Assembly: GCA_002340515.1 (NCBI GenBank)
Contig: DDMF01000133.1
Span: forward strand, 6,138-12,647
DNA from: Rhodobacteraceae bacterium UBA2553
GTDB taxonomy: Bacteria > Pseudomonadota > Alphaproteobacteria > Rhodobacterales > Rhodobacteraceae
Direction of reading: 5' to 3'
DNA length: 6,510 bases
Shown here: positions 1 through 6,274 of the stretch, one piece after another
Numbering within the stretch: position 1 is the first letter of the stretch
Layout of the letters: every line of letters begins with the position of its first letter
Made by a program: the position numbers and the translations under genes
Notes under the pieces: model-generated
Database searches by the model: none
What the model saw: only the letters and a program-made list of their open reading frames with translations
Told to the model about the DNA's origin: nothing

Positions 1-1
1 C

Positions 2-337
2 CCCTCGTCGGTGGGCGGAAGCGGCACGGATGCCCGGCACATGCGCGGTCGCGGCGCCTATATGGCTTGGGTGTTTTTCATGCTGCTGGCGATGTCCGTG
101 GCGCTGGTGATGTCGGCCTTGGCCCTAACCGGGCAGGAGTTTGAAAGCGCAATGATCCTGACGCTTGCGGCCCTGACAACAACCGGGCCCTTGGCACAAA
201 TTGCGGCCGTTGATCCGATTTCCTACGCGGAATTGAACGATGCCGCCAAATTGGTTATGGCTGCGGCCATGGTGCTTGGCCGCCTTGAAACATTGGCCAT
301 TATCGCACTCTTTAACCCCGAAAGCTGGCGCAGATAG
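2..337 (+). CDS. trkH: TrkH-type potassium uptake protein, C-terminal fragment
   Basis: This is the 3' end of a gene whose start lies before the window; the reading frame is open from base 2. TrkH is the inner-membrane, ion-conducting subunit of the Trk potassium system and works with the cytoplasmic NAD-binding subunit TrkA. The visible part shows a hydrophobic helix (bases about 62-130), then a re-entrant pore loop with the sequence LTTTGPL. Its TTTGP core (176-190) fits the fourth selectivity-filter segment of this family. A last helix carries the family's LGRLE signature (about 275-289) and the protein ends in NPESWRR. In Rhodobacteraceae, trk genes commonly sit just upstream of hfq, which fits the neighbour here. 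A TrkG/KtrB-like relative is possible, but the ending and context favour TrkH. Confidence 0.9.
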   Translation, partial: PSSVGGSGTDARHMRGRGAYMAWVFFMLLAMSVALVMSALALTGQEFESAMILTLAALTTTGPLAQIAAVDPISYAELNDAAKLVMAAAMVLGRLETLAIIALFNPESWRR

Positions 338-390
338 GCGGAAATCTGTGTTTTTGTCGCCATACTGTGCCTTTAGGGCGCGTTTGGGGC

Positions 391-419
391 TGGAAACTGC
401 CCACAGGCCACGCCATATT
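391..419 (+). promoter_or_regulatory. Weak candidate promoter for hfq
   Basis: A TGGAAA hexamer at 391-396 and a CATATT hexamer at 414-419 are separated by exactly 17 bases, each matching 4 of 6 bases of the sigma-70 consensus. Transcription would start near 426 and give a leader of about 70 bases before hfq. The 158-base gap after trkH leaves room for a promoter, but the match is modest and hfq could also be reached by read-through from trkH. I see no clear terminator between trkH and hfq. Confidence 0.25.
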
Positions 420-442
420 GGCTGGATAGGTTAATAAAAAAC

Positions 443-456
443 GCCGGGAAACCGGC
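443..456 (+). promoter_or_regulatory. Small GNRA-loop hairpin in the hfq leader
   Basis: GCCGG (443-447) and CCGGC (452-456) form a perfect 5-base-pair stem closed by a GAAA loop (448-451), a classic stable GNRA tetraloop. It lies 39 bases before the hfq start codon. It has no U-tract behind it, so it is not an intrinsic terminator. It could stabilise the 5' end or act as a structural part of translation control. The function is inference; the pairing is visible. Confidence 0.45.
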
Positions 457-495
457 TGGATAAGACACAGCACGAGATAACAAAGGAAAAAAACG

Positions 496-732
496 ATGGC
501 TGCCGATAAGCAAAACCTGCAAGACGCCTTTCTCAACCATGTTCGCAAATCCAAAGTCCCCGTGACGATCTTTTTGATCAACGGTGTGAAACTTCAGGGC
601 GTGATTTCATGGTTCGACAATTTCTGCGTGCTCCTGCGCCGTGATGGGCAATCGCAACTTGTGTATAAACACGCGATTTCGACCATTATGCCGGGTGCTC
701 CGATCAACCTTTATGATGGCGAAGACAGCTGA
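496..732 (+). CDS. hfq: RNA chaperone Hfq
   Basis: Hfq is a homohexameric Sm-like cytoplasmic protein that pairs small RNAs with their target mRNAs and affects RNA stability. The 78 residues hold the N-terminal helix with the proximal-face QD pair (NLQDAFLN, Q9-D10), basic rim residues in RKSK (17-20), the Sm1 strands with FDNF (40-43) and the diagnostic Sm2 motif YKHAIST (57-63). F26 sits where E. coli has distal-face Y25. The tail after Sm2 is short and acidic (ends YDGEDS), as in alphaproteobacteria, without the long disordered tail of enterobacterial Hfq. An AAAGGA ribosome binding site (482-487) is 8 bases from the ATG and sits in an A-rich tract. hflX follows immediately in another frame, so the two are probably cotranscribed and translationally linked. 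Confidence 0.98.
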   Translation: MAADKQNLQDAFLNHVRKSKVPVTIFLINGVKLQGVISWFDNFCVLLRRDGQSQLVYKHAISTIMPGAPINLYDGEDS

Positions 733-748
733 CCGACCTCGTAGATCA

Positions 749-774
749 AGAGGAACAGCCCACGCGTGCGTGGG
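749..774 (+). promoter_or_regulatory. Ribosome binding site plus hairpin at the hflX start
   Basis: A good Shine-Dalgarno sequence, AGAGGA (749-754), lies 19 bases before the GTG at 774, which is too far for normal initiation. Between them is a perfect inverted repeat, CCCACG (759-764) and CGTGGG (769-774), around a CGTG loop. Its last paired base is the first base of the GTG. If the hairpin forms with the outermost pair open, the ribosome binding site comes to an effective 5 bases from GTG. If it stays fully closed, it would mask the start. The repeat and distances are seen directly; any role in initiation is inference. Confidence 0.4.
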
Positions 775-2015
775 TGATCCATCCCGAACTGACAAACAAC
801 CGCAATCGCCGTGCCTCTGGCCCGGCGCTGGCAGAGGCCGAAGCCTTGGCCGAGGCGCTCCCGCATCTAGAGGTGCAGGGGCGCGAGATCGTGCGTTTGT
901 CCAAACCCCACGCAGGCCACCTGTTTGGCACCGGAAAAATCGAAGAGCTGCGCCAGCGGATCCAGGCAGCTGAGGTTGATCTGGTGCTGGTGGATGGCAC
1001 TGTCAGCCCGGTGCAACAGCGCAATCTGGAAAAAATGTGGGCCGTGAAAATCCTCGATCGCACCGGTTTGATCCTTGAGATCTTCTCCGATCGTGCGCGC
1101 ACCCGCGAAGGGGTGTTGCAGGTTGAAATGGCGGCGCTGAGCTATCAACGCACCCGTCTGGTGCGCGCCTGGACCCACCTTGAACGGCAACGTGGCGGGC
1201 TTGGGTTTGTCGGTGGGCCTGGGGAAACCCAGATCGAGGCCGACCGCCGCGCCATTGATGATCAGTTAAACCGCTTGCGCAAGCAGTTGGAAAAAGTGGT
1301 TAAAACACGCGAGTTGCACCGTGCCGCGCGTGCCAAAGTCCCTTACCCAATCGTGGCGCTTGTGGGGTATACCAATGCTGGTAAATCCACCCTTTTCAAT
1401 AAGTTAACTGGCGCAAACGTGTTTGCTAAGGATATGCTTTTCGCCACATTGGATCCCACAATGCGGCAAGTTGAACTGCCCGGTTCCGGGCGCAAAGTCA
1501 TCCTGTCTGATACGGTTGGGTTCATCTCGGACCTGCCCACACAGCTTGTCGCGTCCTTCCGCGCCACATTGGAAGAGGTGTTGGCCGCGGATCTGGTCCT
1601 ACACGTGCGCGATATCTCGTCGGAAAACACCGAAGAACAGGCCAAAGACGTTACCCTTATTATGGAAGAGCTGGGGCTTGATGAGAACACCCCGATGCTT
1701 GAAATCTGGAACAAGATCGACTTGCTTGAGGGGGACGAGGCGGATGCTCGCCGTGTGGAAGCCCGCCGGATGGATGAGATTTTCAGCCTCTCCGCTGTGA
1801 CCGGCGAAGGGTTCGAGCCGTTGATGGCAGCGATAGAGGCCAAGCTCGACACCGTGCGTGAAACCGTGTCGATGATGCTGGGGTTTTCAAAAGGTAAACA
1901 GCGCGCGTGGTTATTTGCACAGGGCGTGGTGGACAAGGAAGAGCCGGGTGAAGAGGGCTGGACCCTGACCGTCACCTGGACCGAACGGCAAAAGGCACAA
2001 TACGCGGCCTTGTAG
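774..2015 (+). CDS. hflX: Ribosome-associated GTPase HflX
   Basis: HflX is a translation-factor-class GTPase that binds 50S and 70S ribosomes and splits or rescues stalled ribosomes under stress. Counting from the GTG at 774 (413 residues), the N-terminal HflX domain includes FGTGKIEEL (51-59) and the glycine-rich RGGLGFVGGPGETQIE segment (140-155), followed by a helical linker. The GTPase domain has G1 GYTNAGKST (198-206), G2 TLDPT (225-229), G3 DTVGF (246-250), G4 NKID (313-316) and G5 around SAVTGEG (340-346). All the key residues are present. The start is uncertain. The frame is open back to a TGA at 714-716 and encodes a plausible segment ending TRAWV just before GTG, which I recall as common in rhodobacterial HflX. 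The only NTG codon there is CTG at 729, overlapping the hfq stop. The gene follows hfq by 41 bases and ends before a strong terminator. Confidence 0.96.
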   Translation: MIHPELTNNRNRRASGPALAEAEALAEALPHLEVQGREIVRLSKPHAGHLFGTGKIEELRQRIQAAEVDLVLVDGTVSPVQQRNLEKMWAVKILDRTGLILEIFSDRARTREGVLQVEMAALSYQRTRLVRAWTHLERQRGGLGFVGGPGETQIEADRRAIDDQLNRLRKQLEKVVKTRELHRAARAKVPYPIVALVGYTNAGKSTLFNKLTGANVFAKDMLFATLDPTMRQVELPGSGRKVILSDTVGFISDLPTQLVASFRATLEEVLAADLVLHVRDISSENTEEQAKDVTLIMEELGLDENTPMLEIWNKIDLLEGDEADARRVEARRMDEIFSLSAVTGEGFEPLMAAIEAKLDTVRETVSMMLGFSKGKQRAWLFAQGVVDKEEPGEEGWTLTVTWTERQKAQYAAL

Positions 2016-2036
2016 GATCTATCTCGCGATCAAATC

Positions 2037-2067
2037 AAAAAGACCGCTTTTAGGGCGGTCTTTTTTT
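2037..2067 (+). terminator. Bidirectional intrinsic terminator between hflX and the acylase gene
   Basis: GACCGC (2042-2047) pairs with GCGGTC (2055-2060) around a 7-base loop. The stem is extended by A-T pairs and followed by seven T's (2061-2067). The upstream A-run (2037-2041) gives a T-tract on the other strand, so the same hairpin can end both hflX, whose stop is 22 bases away, and the converging acylase gene, whose stop is at 2097-2099. Confidence 0.9.
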
Positions 2068-2096
2068 GTGCGTTGCGCGGCGAGGGCGTGCCGGCC

Positions 2097-4568
2097 CTAT
2101 GGCGCTTTTGGGATCAGGCGGGTGATGCCCACAGATGCAGCCCGCGCCAGATCGGGATCAAGCGACATGGGGGTGTATTCCCCACGGCGCCACAGCTCGC
2201 CCAGATCATCGTAATGCCGTGACAGCGGGTGGCCTGATTGCCCGGTGGACACCACAAACAGGGAACTGTCGGGATCTGACAGGTCGTACACCCCGCGATA
2301 GCCTGCGCCATGTACGTTCTGAAACGGGTCTGGCCCAATACCAGAGGTCCGCCCCCGCAACAGCGTATGATCGCCCCCGGAGGTTGATTGGCGAATATTC
2401 ACAAAATACTTTAGAAACGGCACCTTACCCAGAACAGGATGATCCTGAGTTGCCTCATGATAATCCCCCCAGCGCAGGCTTTCTTGTTCGCCACGCGTGT
2501 TTTCATCCAGCCACAACAGCGCATCATCCAGGGCGGCGCGCGCAACATCGGTACAGGTTTCAACCGGGGCGGATTGGATCACGTCACACCAAACCCCTGC
2601 GCCCTCGATATTGCGAAAAACGCGTTCGATAAACAGGGGTTCCACATGCGGGAATTCGGCCGCAAGGGGGCCCATTTCATCGCGGATCAACCTGTTTTGC
2701 AGCGCCCGCATCCAGGCCGAATAAATCAGTGGCTCCGGCATATGTTCGTTCATCTCGCCGTTCCACTTGGCCAACAGCGTTAAGGCGCGTTGACGGGCGC
2801 GTTCGGGCGTGCCTTCGGCGGCGGCATCGCCGGTGAACCAAAGGTCTGCCCCGACAAGTGGCAGCAACGTGCGTGCGGTCACTGACACCGGGTCCAACTG
2901 CGCCTCAATAAAACTGTCGCGCGTATGCACGGCGCGCGCCTGCATCAAGCGGTTCCAGCGTTGCACGCGCTGACTGTCGCCCCAATCATAGCTCATATGA
3001 AGCGGAAAGGGCCGGTCGACCACTTTGTTGTTGGTATTGCCGACGATACCACCAGAGGGCTGCACAAATTCGGGATTGGCCGTGTAAGTTTCCAACCCGG
3101 CCCAGCGATTGTCGGCGATGGCACCAAGGCTGGGCATCCGGCCTTTGGTCTGGTGATCGCGGTTGCGACGGGGCATCGCCCCAATCACCTTCATCGCGAT
3201 CTGGCTTTTGTCGATCATGGTCAGGTTCTGGCTGGGGGCCACATAATCTACTCCAGCAGCGATCCCTTCGGTGACGGAATTGGAACGCATCAGCCGAATG
3301 CCCGCGCTCATCGACCGATCCCGATTGCTCAGCAAGGTCCAGCTCAGGGCGGCCACATGACCCGGCGGGGTGATGGTGGCAAGATCATAAAGCGATCCGG
3401 GCAACACCGGCCCATTGTCGGACCATTGCAACGTGATGGTCACGGGCGGTGCATCTTTGATGCGAATGATTGTGGGACGTTCGCGCAGCGGCTTGAACCC
3501 ATCCGGGGTGCGCACCTCTTTTGGCGCGTCCGGGTTTAGTTCTTCTATGAAAAGATCCTGGTCATCCAGATAAGACGAGGTCACCCCCCAGGCAAATTCA
3601 TCAGACCGGCCCACCATCATGATCGGCATCCCCGGAATGGTGCCGCCAATCACCCCGCCAGTCGACAGTTCCAACCGGGCCAGATACCAGACCGTAGGGG
3701 CGGTCAGGCCAAGATGCGGATCATTGGCCATAATTGAGCTGCCAGCGGCGGACCGCGCCGGGGCGGCGGCCCAAGCGTTTGAGGCCCCCGCAAAGCCACG
3801 GCGTGGCGAGGGCCAAAAATCGGGGCGGATTTGGCGCGTTTTGAGTTGGGCAAATTGGTCGGGTGCTGCACCCATCAGGCTGGCATAATCGGGCAGGGCG
3901 GCCACACCAGCCCCCGGCATATCCGGCAAGATGTCTTTCACGCGCGCCTCAGGCAAAGCCAAGGACACCCGCGCGCGCAGAACCTCATCTTCGATCTGTC
4001 CAGAGAGTTGCACCCCCATCAGTTTCAGGACCGCAAGGCTGTCAGCGGGTTGCCATGGGGATATGTCATTGGAAAAGAGGAAAAATTCAGGCGCGCCTCG
4101 GCCCAAAGCATCGGCATTAATGCGCGACAGATAGGCATTTACACCAGAGGCATAGGCGCCAAGGGCGGCTTTGGTGTCTTTGTCCTGATCTTCCACGGCC
4201 TCTTGGGCAAGGCGGTAAAGGTCTAGGCGGCGCATCAGCTCATCCACCTTCAGGGTGCGGGTCCCAAACAGCTCAGACAAACGTCCCTGCGCGGTGCGGC
4301 GCATCATCATCATCTGCCACAAACGATCCTGCGCATGCACATAGCCCAGACCAAAAAACACGTCCTGATCGGTCTGGCCAAAGATATGCGGAATATTGGC
4401 GTTGTTGCGCACAATTTCCACCGGCGCCGTGATGCCCTTGGTTTCGCGCGTCACGTCATAATCCGGCAGCGATTGCGCGGCCAGATAATACACCAATGAC
4501 ACGCCCAGTATGGCCAAAACCAACAAACCTGAGACAATGCGGATCAACCACTTAAATACCAGCGCCAT
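2097..4568 (-). CDS. Membrane-anchored penicillin acylase family amidase (Ntn hydrolase)
   Basis: This 823-residue precursor belongs to the penicillin/cephalosporin acylase (peptidase S45) family. These enzymes cut themselves into alpha and beta chains and hydrolyse amide bonds of beta-lactams, N-acyl-homoserine lactones or similar acyl amides. Residues about 5-30 form one hydrophobic segment without a lipobox, so the enzyme is probably tethered in the inner membrane facing the periplasm. The predicted nucleophile and new beta-chain N-terminus is S263 in GASNAWA (codon at 3780-3782). Counting it as beta-1, H285 is beta-23 as in cephalosporin acylases, D335 and D338 fall at the calcium-ligand positions beta-73 and beta-76, and the conserved Asn lies in GNTNNK (510-515). 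The beta chain of 561 residues is normal length. The only cysteines, C661 and C672, could form a disulfide. The ATG at 4568 is chosen over longer starts because GAGGG precedes it by 4 bases and the divergent gene begins at 4647. Substrate is unknown. Confidence 0.95.
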   Translation of the reverse strand: MALVFKWLIRIVSGLLVLAILGVSLVYYLAAQSLPDYDVTRETKGITAPVEIVRNNANIPHIFGQTDQDVFFGLGYVHAQDRLWQMMMMRRTAQGRLSELFGTRTLKVDELMRRLDLYRLAQEAVEDQDKDTKAALGAYASGVNAYLSRINADALGRGAPEFFLFSNDISPWQPADSLAVLKLMGVQLSGQIEDEVLRARVSLALPEARVKDILPDMPGAGVAALPDYASLMGAAPDQFAQLKTRQIRPDFWPSPRRGFAGASNAWAAAPARSAAGSSIMANDPHLGLTAPTVWYLARLELSTGGVIGGTIPGMPIMMVGRSDEFAWGVTSSYLDDQDLFIEELNPDAPKEVRTPDGFKPLRERPTIIRIKDAPPVTITLQWSDNGPVLPGSLYDLATITPPGHVAALSWTLLSNRDRSMSAGIRLMRSNSVTEGIAAGVDYVAPSQNLTMIDKSQIAMKVIGAMPRRNRDHQTKGRMPSLGAIADNRWAGLETYTANPEFVQPSGGIVGNTNNKVVDRPFPLHMSYDWGDSQRVQRWNRLMQARAVHTRDSFIEAQLDPVSVTARTLLPLVGADLWFTGDAAAEGTPERARQRALTLLAKWNGEMNEHMPEPLIYSAWMRALQNRLIRDEMGPLAAEFPHVEPLFIERVFRNIEGAGVWCDVIQSAPVETCTDVARAALDDALLWLDENTRGEQESLRWGDYHEATQDHPVLGKVPFLKYFVNIRQSTSGGDHTLLRGRTSGIGPDPFQNVHGAGYRGVYDLSDPDSSLFVVSTGQSGHPLSRHYDDLGELWRRGEYTPMSLDPDLARAASVGITRLIPKAP

Positions 4569-4580
4569 AAATCCCTCGTG

Positions 4581-4608
4581 TTGACGTATCTGACCTGAGC
4601 GGTAACTA
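4581..4608 (+). promoter_or_regulatory. Candidate promoter in the 78-base divergent gap
   Basis: TTGACG (4581-4586) is a near-perfect -35 box reading toward the dehydrogenase. With 16 bases of spacing it is followed by TAACTA (4603-4608), a poor -10 box. On the minus strand TTGAAT (complement of 4626-4631) is 17 bases from TAGTTA, the same hexamer read backwards, so an acylase promoter may overlap. This gap (4569-4646) must hold the promoters of both genes, but the exact boxes are uncertain. Confidence 0.35.
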
Positions 4609-4646
4609 CTGTGCCTGACAAAAGAATTCAACGATAGGGAAACATC

Positions 4647-5519
4647 ATGGCAAAATGTGCGTTTTTGGGCTTGGGGGTCATGGGATATCCGATGGCGGGG
4701 CATTTGGTTGCAGCCGGTCACGAGGTGACGGTTTACAATCGCACAACGGCCAAAGCCGAAGCCTGGGCCAAGGAACATGGAAGCAAATGGGCCTCAACCC
4801 CGCGCGAGGCCGCATTGGGTGCGGATTTTGTCATGTGCTGTGTGGGCAATGACGATGATTTGCGCGGCGTGGTGCTGGGCGAGACCGGCGCGCTTTCCGG
4901 CATGTCTAGCGGCGCGATTTTTGTTGATCACACAACCGTGTCAGCCAAGGTCACGCGCGAACTTTATACCGCCGCGAAAACTGCCGGGGTGTCCTTTGTC
5001 GATGCCCCCGTGTCAGGCGGACAGGCGGGGGCTGAAAATGGTGTGCTTTCGATTATGTGTGGCGGTAATGAGGCGGCGTACGCTACCGCTGAGCCGATCA
5101 TGCAGGCCTACGGGCGCACTGTGAAACGTCTGGGCGAAAGTGGTGCCGGGCAGTTGACCAAGATGGTCAACCAAATCTGCATCGCGGGGCTGGTGCAAGG
5201 CCTTTCAGAAGGGCTGCATTTTGCCGAGAAGGCCGGACTTGATATTCGCGAAGTGGTTGACGTGATCCAAGGGGGCGCTGCGGGCAGCTGGCAGATGGTC
5301 AACCGACATGAAACCATGGCGGATGATCACTTTGAACATGGGTTTGCCGTGGACTGGATGCGCAAAGATCTGGGCATCTGTCTGGCGACCGCAGATGAAA
5401 ACGGCGCCAGCCTTCCGGTGACCGCTCTGGTAGACCAGTTTTACAAAGACGTGCAGAAAATGGGCGGCGCGCGCTGGGACACATCAAGCTTATTTAAGCG
5501 GTTGAAAGACGGCGGGTAA
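4647..5519 (+). CDS. Beta-hydroxyacid dehydrogenase (HIBADH/GLYR family), NAD(P)-dependent
   Basis: A 290-residue soluble oxidoreductase of the 3-hydroxyisobutyrate dehydrogenase family, which interconverts short beta-hydroxyacids or gamma-hydroxyacids and their semialdehydes or aldehydes. The N-terminal Rossmann fold carries GLGVMG (8-13). The second strand ends in YNRT (30-33) instead of an acidic residue, which in this family suggests NADP(H) preference. The substrate-binding loop is VDAPVSGG (118-125). The catalytic lysine is K172 in TKMVN, with N175 nearby, and K240 in RKDLG is the conserved substrate-side lysine. Length is normal and all signature motifs are intact. AGGGA (4636-4640) sits 6 bases before the ATG. 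Candidate activities include 3-hydroxyisobutyrate dehydrogenase, tartronate semialdehyde reductase and glyoxylate/succinic semialdehyde reductase, and sequence alone does not decide. No valine-degradation gene is adjacent, so I assign no gene symbol. Confidence 0.93.
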   Translation: MAKCAFLGLGVMGYPMAGHLVAAGHEVTVYNRTTAKAEAWAKEHGSKWASTPREAALGADFVMCCVGNDDDLRGVVLGETGALSGMSSGAIFVDHTTVSAKVTRELYTAAKTAGVSFVDAPVSGGQAGAENGVLSIMCGGNEAAYATAEPIMQAYGRTVKRLGESGAGQLTKMVNQICIAGLVQGLSEGLHFAEKAGLDIREVVDVIQGGAAGSWQMVNRHETMADDHFEHGFAVDWMRKDLGICLATADENGASLPVTALVDQFYKDVQKMGGARWDTSSLFKRLKDGG

Positions 5520-5534
5520 GTTGCTGATTTAAAT

Positions 5535-5563
5535 AAAAAAGGGAGGCGCGAAGCCTCCCTTTT
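5535..5563 (+). terminator. Bidirectional intrinsic terminator between the dehydrogenase and SYLF genes
   Basis: GGGAGGC (5541-5547) pairs perfectly with GCCTCCC (5553-5559) around a GCGAA loop. An A-run (5535-5540) precedes and TTTT (5560-5563) follows, so the hairpin works in both directions. It lies 15 bases after the dehydrogenase stop and about 18 bases after the stop of the convergent SYLF gene. Confidence 0.9.
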
Positions 5564-5581
5564 CAATTTCATATCAATCCC

Positions 5582-6172
5582 TTATGGAATGATGCGTGTG
5601 TATTTTGCACCTTCAAGCGCCGCCCCCGCAATCACGCCAGCTTGACCAAACACCACCGCCACAACCGGGTCGGATGAGGTGATCGTATCCGCCGTCAGAC
5701 GATCGCCCATGGTTTGGAACGCGTATTTGATGTCAGCGGACGCCACCCAACCAGAGGCGGTGCGGAATTCTTGCAACGCTTGGTCAGTCATGAAAAACAA
5801 CACATGTGCGTATTGCTGTGCACCGATTTGAAAGCCGACGCTGGCTTGGGTCTGAAGGTAGTAATCCACCGTCACACCGCCCACACGCAGCGCACCACGA
5901 CCGTAAGCGCCGCCAAATACGAAACCCGCCTCTGTCACCAAGGGCATGACCAACATACCGGTTGCTTTCGACGCGAGTTGCTGAGTGTCTGGGTAGCGGT
6001 TGTAAAGATAGCGCAGGGTTTGATCCACGCGGGCGTCAATTCTGGTGCCATCTTGGGATCCAACACCATTGGCACAGCCAGCGACAGCCAGCCCAGCCCC
6101 GCCAAGCCCAACCATAAAACCACGTCTGGAAAGAGGACGTGATTGATTTTGGGAATTCTCTGAATTGCTCAT
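5582..6172 (-). CDS. SYLF/YSC84-domain lipoprotein with twin-arginine signal
   Basis: A 196-residue predicted envelope protein. The N-terminus combines a twin-arginine motif, SRRGFM (15-20), a glycine/alanine-rich hydrophobic stretch (21-32) and a lipobox VAGC with C33 as the lipidation site. It should therefore be exported folded by Tat and anchored as a lipoprotein; Ala at +2 argues against inner-membrane retention. The rest matches the SYLF (YSC84, formerly DUF500) domain from about residue 72 to the end, with GGAYGRGAL (87-95), GFQIGAQ (113-119) and GVIAGAALEG (179-188). SYLF domains bind phosphoinositides or other lipids in eukaryotes; the bacterial role is poorly known. GAGG (6179-6182) lies 6 bases before the ATG, which supports this start. 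The gene has its own promoter (6275-6303) and a strong terminator, so it is probably monocistronic. Confidence 0.93.
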   Translation of the reverse strand: MSNSENSQNQSRPLSRRGFMVGLGGAGLAVAGCANGVGSQDGTRIDARVDQTLRYLYNRYPDTQQLASKATGMLVMPLVTEAGFVFGGAYGRGALRVGGVTVDYYLQTQASVGFQIGAQQYAHVLFFMTDQALQEFRTASGWVASADIKYAFQTMGDRLTADTITSSDPVVAVVFGQAGVIAGAALEGAKYTRIIP

Positions 6173-6200
6173 TTTATGCCTCGTATCGCCAATTCAACTT

Positions 6201-6225
6201 GCGAAAAGGGCGCACCCGGATTCGC
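6201..6225 (-). promoter_or_regulatory. Hairpin in the SYLF gene leader
   Basis: In the predicted transcript GCGAA pairs with TTCGC (6221-6225 with 6201-6205). After a small internal loop, GGG pairs with CCC (6215-6217 with 6208-6210) around a four-base TGCG loop. The structure lies about 29 bases before the start codon and leaves the ribosome binding site free. It has no U-tract, so it is not an intrinsic terminator. A regulatory role is speculative. Confidence 0.25.
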
Positions 6226-6274
6226 GTTGTTGAAGCCTGATTGTCGTGACAGGTCTATGCCTGTTTCTGCCTGC

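Noticed and set aside
420..462. Direct repeat GGCTGGATA at 420-428 and 454-462 in the hfq leader.
   Set aside because: Only two 9-base copies 34 bases apart, one of them partly inside the hairpin; this is not enough to claim a regulator site.
312..581. An 89-codon minus-strand frame with a hydrophobic stretch, across the trkH-hfq gap.
   Set aside because: It starts inside hfq antisense and ends inside trkH antisense; the gap is better explained as the hfq leader and promoter.
1343..1975. A 210-codon open frame on the minus strand inside hflX.
   Set aside because: It lies opposite the intact HflX GTPase domain, is serine-rich in the manner of antisense translations, and matches no family I know.
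2925..3539. A 204-codon open frame on the plus strand inside the acylase gene.
   Set aside because: It is antisense to a full-length, motif-complete acylase and shows no recognisable domain; high-GC coding DNA often leaves such frames open.
4569..4778. A 70-residue N-terminal extension of the acylase using an upstream in-frame ATG.
   Set aside because: It would overlap the start of the divergent dehydrogenase and would place the membrane anchor inside the protein; the ATG at 4568 has its own ribosome binding site.
5714..6142. A 142-codon plus-strand frame opposite the SYLF gene.
   Set aside because: It is a shadow of a gene with a clear signal peptide, SYLF motifs, ribosome binding site and promoter.
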